From assembly GCA_900543815.1 (NCBI GenBank), contig UQST01000047.1, forward strand, positions 1-19,528: a stretch of 19,528 nt of DNA. The letters are read 5' to 3'. The notes below the pieces were generated by a model. It was not told the DNA's origin, made no database searches, and saw only the letters and a program-made list of their open reading frames with translations. Source of the DNA: an uncultured Prevotellaceae bacterium. Lineage in GTDB: Bacteria; Bacteroidota; Bacteroidia; Bacteroidales; Bacteroidaceae. Position 1 is the stretch's first letter; every line of letters starts with the position of its first letter. Position numbers and translations under genes: made by a program. Below, piece by piece: positions 1 through 6,815 of this stretch.

Positions 1-195
1 GTGTGTTCATGGTGCAAATGTATAACTTTTCTTTTGGTTTGTGGAATCTCTCCCCTAGGTTTGTCGGGTGAGCCGAAAACTCCTTCTCTGATTTGGAAGC
101 ATACAGGAAGTGCCGAAGAAGCCTTCTTCTTGTTGTTCGCCATCCGTGCTGCGAGTTTCCAATTTCCGTGCTGCGGCGGGCGGGGGATAGGGGTG

Positions 196-235
196 AAAAG
201 AAAAAGCGGGCGCACCTTGATGATGCGTCCGCTTT
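196..235 (-). terminator. Rho-independent terminator after tRNA-Val
   Basis: Read on the minus strand, AAAGCGGACGCA pairs with TGCGCCCGCTTT (12 pairs including one G-T) around a 9-base loop, and is followed by a T-rich run. It lies 16 bases past the 3' end of the tRNA, as expected for a tRNA transcript end. Nothing convincing is seen in bases 1-195; the reading frame crossing them runs into the tRNA and looks accidental. Confidence 0.88.
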
Positions 236-251
236 GGTTCTGCTGTGGAAG

Positions 252-326
252 TAGGGACAATCGGATTCGAACCGATGACCTCTTCAATGTGACTGAAGCG
301 CTCTAAACCAGCTGAGCTATGCCCCT
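252..326 (-). tRNA. tRNA-Val (anticodon CAC)
   Basis: The minus strand folds as a full cloverleaf. The acceptor is AGGGGCA with TGTCCCT (one G-T pair), the D-stem is GCTC/GAGC, the anticodon stem is CTTCA/TGAAG around loop GTCACAT, and the T-arm is ATCGG-TTCGAAT-CCGAT. The anticodon CAC (plus-strand 289-291) reads valine GTG codons. The 3' CCA is not encoded: discriminator A at 252 is followed by CTT. Position 32 is G rather than the usual pyrimidine. It has its own promoter and terminator, but could also be reached by read-through from the kinase operon upstream. Confidence 0.95.
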
Positions 327-346
327 GTCCTGCTTCGTTTGCGGTG

Positions 347-378
347 CAAAGGTAGAGCCTTTTTCTGTTTCGTGCAAG
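347..378 (-). promoter_or_regulatory. Bacteroidota-type promoter of tRNA-Val
   Basis: On the minus strand, TACCTTTG (347-354) matches the -7 consensus TAnnTTTG. CTTG (375-378) sits 20 bases upstream, the right spacing for the -33 box (consensus TTTG). A run of eight A (389-396) just upstream could act as an UP-like element. The tRNA begins 20 bases after the -7 box. Confidence 0.75.
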
Positions 379-546
379 GCTTGCAGCGTTTTTTTTGCAC
401 GTCCGCTCTGTTTTCCTGGCCTGGGGATGGGGCACTGCGGGATGCTTGCTTGGCGCTTCCGTTCTCCTTTTTGCCAAAGATTCAGGCACTTGGGAGTGTG
501 CTGGGTGTCGGGCAGGAGCATGCAGACTTTTTTGTGCCAATTCTCC
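379..546. other. Short non-coding gap between kinase gene and tRNA
   Basis: No believable gene here and no intrinsic terminator after the kinase stop codon on the minus strand. A 6-bp inverted repeat GTGCAA/TTGCAC (372-377 and 395-400) overlaps the -33 box of the tRNA promoter. Confidence 0.5.
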
Positions 547-1566
547 TCAGTTTGCCTCAGATGCGGCTGCAGGGTCGGCTGCGGGCAGAGGCAGGGTGGG
601 CGACACCTCGTTGCCGTCGGGCTGCAGGAACTCTCCCTGGGGCGCTTTGGGCTGTAGCAGGCTGATGACCACCAGCGCGGCCAGCAGCAGGCAGCACAGC
701 GTGAGGGCCAGTGGGAGCAGGAGCGGCCGCAGGATATTGGGCTTGCTTGCCAATGCCTCGCACGCTGATGACGGCCGCTTCTCGGGGTCGGTGTGCATGC
801 AGAGCTGTGCGCAGTGGGCCAGATGGCTGTTTCGGCAAACTTCGGCCATCTGCTTCAGCACTACGCCGAACGAGTAGATGTCGGCCTTCATGTTGGGTCG
901 GTAACCCTCCTTGGTGACTTCCGGCGCAATGTAGTTGGTGGTGCCGGCGGGCATCTTGAGCACACAGTGGTTGTCGCTGTCAGAGAGGCTGAAGTCAATC
1001 AGCTTCGTGTGGTGCCCGTTGAAGGTAATCATGATGTTAGACAGTTTGAGGTCGCGGTGCAGAATCTGCTTGCTGTGCATGTAGTCCAGCGCCTCTGCCA
1101 GTTGCCGCGCCACCTTCTCGGCCAGTTCGCTTGTCAGGTGTCCGTGCTTGATGCAGTCATCCAGCGTCTCTCCGTCGATATGCTCCATCACGATGGTTGT
1201 GCCCAACCCCTCCACCTCCTCCTTGCTTATGGTACGGCAGATATAGGGGTGGTCGAGCTGTATGCCGATGTCGAACTCCTTGGCCAATGCCTGTCGGTAG
1301 GTGGGCGAGAGCAGGAAATCTTCCTTGAGGCACTTCAATGTGTGTAGCTTGCCGTAGCGTCGGGCGGAAAACAGACGGGCATGGCCGGAATGCGACACAT
1401 AGATGGGCGTGAGGTCGGAGAAGCTGTTCTCGCTGCGCAGAGCATTCTGGCTGTCCATCTCCTGTTCGATGTCTCCCACGAATCCCGACGGCTCGTCGGC
1501 CAGCGCAGCTGTGGGCGTGGGCTGTGGGTCAGTGCCGGGAGCGGGGTGTTTGTCTTGTGCGTTCAT
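547..1566 (-). CDS. Hanks-type Ser/Thr protein kinase with C-terminal membrane anchor
   Basis: 339 residues from the ATG at 1566, chosen because it overlaps the upstream stop as ATGA; an in-frame extension upstream reads through the neighbouring gene in a different frame. Kinase landmarks are visible in order: Lys78 in TLKCLK (VAIK position), Glu97 (alpha-C), HRDLKLSN at 170-177, DFS at 191-193 replacing DFG, APE at 214-216, Asp229 and Arg264. The glycine-rich loop is poorly preserved (SHSGHARLFSA, 58-68). One hydrophobic helix at about 279-304 is followed by a short Pro/Ala-rich tail, so the kinase should face the cytoplasm with its tail in the periplasm. The catalytic Lys, HRD Asp and metal-binding Asp are kept, so activity is plausible. 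Last gene of the eight-gene operon. The family call is firm; the substrate is unknown. Confidence 0.93.
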   Translation of the reverse strand: MNAQDKHPAPGTDPQPTPTAALADEPSGFVGDIEQEMDSQNALRSENSFSDLTPIYVSHSGHARLFSARRYGKLHTLKCLKEDFLLSPTYRQALAKEFDIGIQLDHPYICRTISKEEVEGLGTTIVMEHIDGETLDDCIKHGHLTSELAEKVARQLAEALDYMHSKQILHRDLKLSNIMITFNGHHTKLIDFSLSDSDNHCVLKMPAGTTNYIAPEVTKEGYRPNMKADIYSFGVVLKQMAEVCRNSHLAHCAQLCMHTDPEKRPSSACEALASKPNILRPLLLPLALTLCCLLLAALVVISLLQPKAPQGEFLQPDGNEVSPTLPLPAADPAAASEAN

Positions 1567-2132
1567 TCTTCGGATTGTATGACTGTGAGCCCGCCGTTGC
1601 GTCCTGCCACGTATGGGGGAGTCTGCTGTCCGTTGCGCTCCAGTGTGGAGATGTACAGGGGTGTCCCCTTGATGAAACTGCCACACAGGAAGCGGTCGCC
1701 GGGCTGCATCTTGCTGTTCTCCGAACTCAGCACTTCGTAGGTGCTCTCACCCAGATAGGTCAGCAGCACGGTGCGGTTGGGACTCCATCCGATGGTTATC
1801 TTCTGGCCGGGCTTGAGTTCTGAACTCATCAACTGGTCGGCTTGGAAAAACGAGGAAGCGTAGTTGGGCGTGGTCTTCAGCCATGCGCAGAACTTCTGGT
1901 AATCGTCGTAGCCCACGTATCGTGCCAGTATGTCGAGGGTGGATTCGCGTGGCTTGTGCTGGTCGCTCACGTAGCCCCACAGCCTCTTCATGGTGGCGGT
2001 GGAGATCTGTTCGCCGTACTCTTTCTCCATCTTATGGGTGAACCTCTCAAAGTCTGTGGTGGTGCGTAGGGGCTTCTTGTATTTTTCCTCCACGGCTTTT
2101 CTCAGTTCCACCATCTCGGGTGTCTTGCTCAT
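1563..2132 (-). CDS. Small cytoplasmic protein with HTH-like N-terminal domain
   Basis: 189 residues from the ATG at 2132, with an AAAGGAA ribosome-site-like stretch ahead of it. No signal peptide or membrane helix. The first ~85 residues are helical and charged and include ISTATMKRLWGYV (43-55) and TLDILARYVGYDDYQKFC (65-82). I recognise this pattern from Bacteroidota proteins of unclear function and read it as a possible helix-turn-helix or protein-binding domain. Residues ~100-189 look beta-rich. It overlaps the kinase gene by four bases (ATGA), suggesting coupled translation and a partnership: kinase substrate, adaptor or transcription regulator are all possible. DNA binding is inference only. 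Confidence 0.85.
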   Translation of the reverse strand: MSKTPEMVELRKAVEEKYKKPLRTTTDFERFTHKMEKEYGEQISTATMKRLWGYVSDQHKPRESTLDILARYVGYDDYQKFCAWLKTTPNYASSFFQADQLMSSELKPGQKITIGWSPNRTVLLTYLGESTYEVLSSENSKMQPGDRFLCGSFIKGTPLYISTLERNGQQTPPYVAGRNGGLTVIQSEE

Positions 2133-2169
2133 ATCTGTATTCCTTTTGTATGCGTGTATATAGGTAATG

Positions 2170-2187
2170 TGCCGGCGTTGGCCGGCA
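2170..2187 (-). other. Perfect RNA hairpin in operon gap
   Basis: TGCCGGC and GCCGGCA form a 7-bp GC-rich stem with a four-base loop, in the 73-base gap between the LRR lipoprotein stop (2206) and the HTH-like gene start (2132). This is the widest gap in the operon. There is no T-run, so it is not an intrinsic terminator. It could stabilise or separate the upstream and downstream mRNA. Confidence 0.55.
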
Positions 2188-2205
2188 ATCGTGCTTGGGA
2201 GTGCC

Positions 2206-3843
2206 TCAGGGCATCTCCTTGACATATACAAATTCCTTCCATCCCTGGCTGGAACGGTAGCTCACCTTGCATCCCTTGGGTACATGCAGTATGCAGGTAG
2301 GGGTAAAGGGTGTGCTGTTTGATGCAAAGGCTTTCGAGTTGCAGTAGGGTGGCAGGGTGGCGCTGATGTACAGGTGCTCCAACGGACAGCCGTCGAAGGC
2401 GTAGTCCGATACCAGTTCGAGTGCGCTTCCCAGGTGCACCGTCTTCAGCCGCTTGCAGCCTTGGAAGGTGCCGGTGGGCAGTGACTGCAGGCTCTCGGGC
2501 AGTTCCACTTCCTCCACCTGGCTGTGGCTGAATGCTCCTTGGCCTATCTCTTGCAGCGTGGCAGGCAGTGTGAAATGGCTGATGTTGCACTGGCGGAAGG
2601 CGTAGTCGCCAATGCTGGACACTGTGGAGGGCAACACGTAGTCGCCGCTCTTGCCCATGGGAAACCATATCACCTGTGTGGCATTGGCATCGAGGAGCAC
2701 TCCGTCGCGGCTGCAGAAGTATTGGTTGGCGGCATCTGTGCTGATGCTCTCGAGTGCGGTGCAGCCTCTCGATTGTCCTATACGCTTCACCGAGGCGGGT
2801 ATGAGCAGGCTCTTGAGCCCGGTGCAACCTTCGAAGGCGTTTTCTTCAATACGTGTGGCGGTGGCTGGGAGCTGGATGCGTTCCAGGCGGTCGAGCCTTG
2901 CAAACATGCCTGCACCTATTACATTGTCTTGGGCAAAATGGGTCTCATCGTAGGTGCTGCCGCCTTCCACGATGGTTACTTCCGTGAGGTCGGCACGCGC
3001 CAGCTGGCCGCCTGTCTCATTGTCCTGCTCATCACGTCCCATCATGGCACGCAGGCAGCGCAGGTCGTCGCTGTTGAGCGGCCCCTGGAAAGCCAGTTCG
3101 CTCGCTTCGCACACCTCTCCCTGCATCAGCTTGGCCAGTTGGCCCGGCTCGGCAAGCACGAAGGTGGAACTGGTGGAAAGGCTGATGGTGTCGGTGCAAA
3201 CTTCTCCTATCGAGTTGGCAGCATAGGCCCACAGCTCGTAGGTGCTGTTGGGCTGCAGTTGGCCAAAGCGTATCTGCATCTGTCCGTCCTCTTTCAGCGG
3301 ACTGGCCTCTGTCTTTCGCGTGTCGGTGCCTTGCTTCTCCCTGATGCAGCAGCCTGCATGGGTGATTCTCTCTCCGCCGTTGTCCTGTATCTCGAAGCCC
3401 ACTATCACGCTGGTGGGACCGGCCGATAGGATGGTGAGAGGCTTCATGCGGGGCGGGTCGTTGGGGACAGTGGTAAACCGCAGAGTGTCGGTGGTGAGCT
3501 TCACCTGCCCGTTGTCGGCAGTCATGCACCAGTAATAGGTGGTTCCTGGGGTCAGGTGGCTCAGGCTCACCGTCAGCGTGTCGCCCGAAGAGAGAGCCTG
3601 TGCAGTCACCTTCTGCTCCAGGAAGCGTGTTTTGCCGTAGTGGAATGTGATGGCGGGCATTGGCGTATTGCCCTTCAGGGTGACTATGCCGTGCAGGTCG
3701 GCGCAACTGCGTTCCACTCCTGTGGCAGGCAGCACCTCCAGCTGTGGCTCAAAGGTGCCGGGTGCTTCGTTCTCGCTACATCCTGCCAGTGCGAGCAGCG
3801 GCAGCAGCGCATATAATATATAATGTGTACGTGTATGTTTCAT
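2206..3843 (-). CDS. Surface lipoprotein with Fn3-like domains and BspA-type leucine-rich repeats
   Basis: 545 residues from the ATG at 3843; an in-frame longer start would run into the upstream gene. The signal peptide ends in lipobox LALAGC with Cys22. Two Fn3-like beta domains follow (about 32-127 and 133-227, with TPGTTYYW and QPNSTYELWAYA signatures), then a linker and BspA/LRR_5 repeats (about 315-510) of the form LPxxLxxIGxxAFxxC. It ends with the usual BspA cap (about 515-545, HVPKGCKVSYRSSQGWKEF). This class of protein is usually surface-exposed and binding or adhesive in Bacteroidota. One repeat near 350-366 reads SVKRIGQSRGCTALESI, seemingly lacking the AF pair expected before the Gly-Cys. 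It lies 11 bases after the barrel gene. The ligand is unknown. Confidence 0.92.
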   Translation of the reverse strand: MKHTRTHYILYALLPLLALAGCSENEAPGTFEPQLEVLPATGVERSCADLHGIVTLKGNTPMPAITFHYGKTRFLEQKVTAQALSSGDTLTVSLSHLTPGTTYYWCMTADNGQVKLTTDTLRFTTVPNDPPRMKPLTILSAGPTSVIVGFEIQDNGGERITHAGCCIREKQGTDTRKTEASPLKEDGQMQIRFGQLQPNSTYELWAYAANSIGEVCTDTISLSTSSTFVLAEPGQLAKLMQGEVCEASELAFQGPLNSDDLRCLRAMMGRDEQDNETGGQLARADLTEVTIVEGGSTYDETHFAQDNVIGAGMFARLDRLERIQLPATATRIEENAFEGCTGLKSLLIPASVKRIGQSRGCTALESISTDAANQYFCSRDGVLLDANATQVIWFPMGKSGDYVLPSTVSSIGDYAFRQCNISHFTLPATLQEIGQGAFSHSQVEEVELPESLQSLPTGTFQGCKRLKTVHLGSALELVSDYAFDGCPLEHLYISATLPPYCNSKAFASNSTPFTPTCILHVPKGCKVSYRSSQGWKEFVYVKEMP

Positions 3844-3854
3844 TGTGATGCTTG

Positions 3855-4814
3855 TCAGAAGTTGATGCCAATGCCTACGGAGCCTTGCCAGTGCCAGTCC
3901 TTGACCCATGTGGCAGAAGCCAGCACGCTCAGGCGTTTGTACTGATAGGCCAGTCCCAGTTCGGCCGCAATGCGGTTTCCGCTCAGATCGGTTCGCTTCA
4001 CGTAGCCTCCTCCCTCGCTGTCCGCCAGTTGCCAGGTGACTGCCTGATGGCCGTAGCCCAGTCCCTCGAGCAGACTCACTCCGCCGCCCAGATAGTGGAT
4101 GGCTCCTGCGGTGAGCGTGTAGGTGCTCTGGCGCGTGTGTCCGGTATAGTAGGGGAGAGCCTGCCAGCCGTCAATCATGCCGTCGGGACTGCTGCTTTCG
4201 TGCCGGTGGCTGCTGCCCTGGAAGTTTGACCTGCCGTGTATCCAGGCTCCATGACGGCGCATGAGTGCCAGCATGAGTCCATAGGAAGGGCCGTTCTTGT
4301 GCCCCGAAACGGTGAGCAGAGCGTGGGTGCGCAGGGGCAGACGGGGCTTTTTGTGCTCCACCACCAGCGTATCTGTCACCGTATGAGTGAGCGTGACGGT
4401 GTCGGTGATGAACTTTATCACCTCCTTGGGAATCTCCAGCCTCAGTTCATATACCACGCGCTCTTCCAGCGGACGCGGGAATTTGTAGTCCCTGATGACA
4501 CCCCACTTGGGATGCTTGATGGTTATCATTTTGGATTTAGGAGGCAGATAAAGCCATATTTCACCCACCTTGTCAATCCGCTTCACTGGTTTGAAGGGAC
4601 CGGTGAAGACGAAATCGCTGCGCGGAGTAACCTTTACCAGTGCACATGCATTGCCATTGATATCCCTCACGACATTGTCTGTAGAGGCCGAGACATCAAA
4701 GATCAGTTCCCTCATGCTTATCACTCTGAACTCCTGCGCAAGCATGTGGAATACCGGGCCTACCAGCATCCACACCAGCACCGCAAGGGCAATCCTTCTC
4801 TTGTCTTCGTTCAT
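3855..4814 (-). CDS. PEGA-like outer-membrane beta-barrel protein
   Basis: 319 residues with a signal peptide (likely cut after MLA, ~26). The N-terminal half carries a pattern I know from Bacteroidota PEGA-like proteins: DINGNACALVKV (51-62), then EIWLYLPPKSKMITIKHPKWG (around 85-105), then YELRLEIP. After a Thr-rich connector (about 137-152), residues ~165-319 alternate hydrophobic and polar as in a small outer-membrane barrel, with a C-terminal Phe (GIGINF), the usual barrel-insertion signature. Its ATG directly follows the TAA of the gene upstream (TAAATG). The likely role is a barrel with a periplasmic domain that links the surface to other operon products; the function is not known. Confidence 0.85.
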   Translation of the reverse strand: MNEDKRRIALAVLVWMLVGPVFHMLAQEFRVISMRELIFDVSASTDNVVRDINGNACALVKVTPRSDFVFTGPFKPVKRIDKVGEIWLYLPPKSKMITIKHPKWGVIRDYKFPRPLEERVVYELRLEIPKEVIKFITDTVTLTHTVTDTLVVEHKKPRLPLRTHALLTVSGHKNGPSYGLMLALMRRHGAWIHGRSNFQGSSHRHESSSPDGMIDGWQALPYYTGHTRQSTYTLTAGAIHYLGGGVSLLEGLGYGHQAVTWQLADSEGGGYVKRTDLSGNRIAAELGLAYQYKRLSVLASATWVKDWHWQGSVGIGINF

Positions 4815-5909
4815 TTAATCCAGGTTGAAATATGATAAGTCAATTAGTTCGACGCCCTCTCTCACGTCGGTCTCCGGCTGCCAGGTGCGAACGTGGATGA
4901 GTGGGCGTTCGGGGTTGCGGAAGTCCCACAGCAGGAACAGGTAGCCGTCATCGGAATAGCGGTCGGCCTGGTAGCGCTGGCGAAGCTGTACCCCGTAGAT
5001 GCCATCCGTGCTGGGGTGGCGCATGATGCGGAAATCGGTGAAGCGCACATTGATTTTCCTGTTCGTCTGGAACACCTTCTCCAGCCTTGCCAGGTAGTCC
5101 TCCTTGGTGCGTATGCTGTACTTCACCATGCCGGCGCTCTGTGCTCCGTCCTGCTGTGCACCGCTCTTGACCACACTGCCCACGATGATGAGTGCCTTGT
5201 CGCTGAACACTTGCCTCAGGAAGGCAATGTCGCGACGGGTGTAGGCTGTGCGGAAGTGTTCGCAGTAGTCCAGTATTTTGTGGCGGCTCGCACTGTCCTT
5301 CTCCTCCAGATGTCCCTGCACCACCTTGGCTGCTTCAGCGTAGAAGGGGTTGCTCTTGGCCATATGTCTCAGGTCGGCCTGTGCTATGAGTGACTGCCGC
5401 CGGGCTTCTGGCTCGGGCTTCTCATGCTGCTCGGGCTTGTCGGCCACGGCAGTGGGCTGCGGCTGCTGAGGTTCTATGTGGGCTGTGTTCTTGCCTTCGT
5501 CGGGGCGGTCAGGCCGGGTGTCGGTGGCGGTCAGATAGGCTGTTCCCAGTGTGTCGATGTATCCCGTTTGTCCTGTATGCTTCATCCTGAAGGGCAGACG
5601 GCCGTTCTGGAAGCGTGCGGCAAGCACGCAGTCATGCACGGGGATGCTGAAGAGTGTGCGTCCGCTGGCGTCTTCCACGTTGAGGGCAGTGTTGCCCCGG
5701 CTGTCCTTCAGCATCACCAGCTGTTTGCCTTCGCACACTCCGTAGGCCGTGCGTTCCAGGTTCTTTCCGCTGTACATCGGCATCAGCAGCCACAGCCACA
5801 CAGCCCATACGGCCAGTGCAGCGGTTGCCACCGTCATCAGTATCGTGTATATTCTTGTCTTGCTCATTCTTGTCTGTGGGTTCTTGGGCCGGTGCTCATG
5901 GTGCTGCAT
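4815..5909 (-). CDS. Membrane-anchored protein with WG-like and NTF2-like domains
   Basis: 364 residues from the ATG at 5909 (GGAA a few bases ahead, 18 bases after the upstream stop). A start at 5867 giving 350 residues (MSKTRIY) is also possible. One N-terminal membrane helix (about 20-44) is followed by a beta-rich stretch (55-125) with GQTGYIDTLGTAYL, like a single WG repeat, then a Pro/Gln/Glu linker (135-172). Residues ~205-345 resemble the NTF2/SnoaL fold (DYCEHFRTAYTRRDIAFL, FSDKALIIVGSVV, YLFLLWDF). The folded part should lie in the periplasm. NTF2-like domains often bind small ligands or form dimers; no catalytic residues are claimed here. It is translationally abutted to the barrel gene downstream. 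Confidence 0.83.
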   Translation of the reverse strand: MQHHEHRPKNPQTRMSKTRIYTILMTVATAALAVWAVWLWLLMPMYSGKNLERTAYGVCEGKQLVMLKDSRGNTALNVEDASGRTLFSIPVHDCVLAARFQNGRLPFRMKHTGQTGYIDTLGTAYLTATDTRPDRPDEGKNTAHIEPQQPQPTAVADKPEQHEKPEPEARRQSLIAQADLRHMAKSNPFYAEAAKVVQGHLEEKDSASRHKILDYCEHFRTAYTRRDIAFLRQVFSDKALIIVGSVVKSGAQQDGAQSAGMVKYSIRTKEDYLARLEKVFQTNRKINVRFTDFRIMRHPSTDGIYGVQLRQRYQADRYSDDGYLFLLWDFRNPERPLIHVRTWQPETDVREGVELIDLSYFNLD

Positions 5910-5927
5910 GATGTTCCGCTATGCCGC

Positions 5928-6815
5928 TCACCATTGCTTCAGTTCGCCCGAAACGTTTATCGACAACTTCTCAGGCGTGTCGTTGACGACCAGATTCACC
6001 AGATGGTCGGTGCCCGCTTTGAAGTTGAAGTTGCCCTCATACATATAGGATACACCTTTTATCTCCACTTCCACGAGCGGAGCACGGGTGGTGATGCGCT
6101 GTGGCACCACGATGGCCTCATACACATACTTGCTTCTCTGGCGTGCACGTATGCTGGCTTCCCTGCCGTAGATGTCCCTTGTGGCTGTTCCTGTAGCGAG
6201 GTCGATGGTGGCGTGGGGTACTGTGCTGTGCACATACACCTTGGCTTGGGTGGGCAACTGACCCTCGAAGTCTTCGCCCTTGATAATCCTGATGGTGATG
6301 CGGCTCATCGCATGACGGAAGGTCATAGCCACAGGCGATGCCGTAGCTTCCACGCCCTTGAGAGTGGCGCACAGCAGATCGCTGGCCTCATAACCGCCCG
6401 GCGTGTTGCCCACACGTTCGGTGCTCTGGTCGGTGCATAGTGAAAAGGGCATGTCTCTGACCGACCTCACAGGCGACTGGTAGGGGTAGTAGGCGTAGAT
6501 GTTGTATCGTCCCTTGCTCCAGTAGATGGGCATGCGGGGTGTCCACGTCTGGTCTGCTCCGTTGCAGGTGAGCAGTTCGTTGTTGACCAGATTGCCGCTG
6601 GGATTGAATACGGCGCTGTCTTCCACCACATACAGACCCGCGCGGTCGCCTGCCTCGAAGGCGCTGGCAGTAGCGCGTGTGCCGGCTGGATGCTCCATTG
6701 TGAGGTGCATCGGCATCCTGTCAGCACTGCCGCCTGCGGGCTTGGGACAGTCTTGGGTGCATGCGGCAAGCGCGAGCATCCCTATATATAATAATGTATG
6801 GGCTGTCTTTCTCAT
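5928..6815 (-). CDS. Fimbrillin-like lipoprotein (Mfa_like_1 type), second copy
   Basis: 295 residues. Signal peptide with lipobox LALAAC, Cys19. The body has the fimbrillin-family pattern also seen in its two operon neighbours: EAGDRAGLYVV (54-64), WTPRMPIYWSKGRYNIYAYYPY, DQSTE, a YEASDLL segment, FRHAMSRITIRI, and a terminal KAGTDHLVNLVVNDT strand. Such proteins form the shaft or tip of type V fimbriae, or act as monomeric surface lipoproteins. The start codon overlaps the stop of the peptidase gene (ATGA), so the two are probably translated together. No minor-fimbrium anchor or assembly genes are adjacent, so polymerisation is uncertain. Confidence 0.9.
   Translation of the reverse strand: MRKTAHTLLYIGMLALAACTQDCPKPAGGSADRMPMHLTMEHPAGTRATASAFEAGDRAGLYVVEDSAVFNPSGNLVNNELLTCNGADQTWTPRMPIYWSKGRYNIYAYYPYQSPVRSVRDMPFSLCTDQSTERVGNTPGGYEASDLLCATLKGVEATASPVAMTFRHAMSRITIRIIKGEDFEGQLPTQAKVYVHSTVPHATIDLATGTATRDIYGREASIRARQRSKYVYEAIVVPQRITTRAPLVEVEIKGVSYMYEGNFNFKAGTDHLVNLVVNDTPEKLSINVSGELKQW

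Noticed and set aside
55..540. 161-codon minus-strand frame
   Set aside because: It runs through the tRNA-Val gene, its promoter and terminator.
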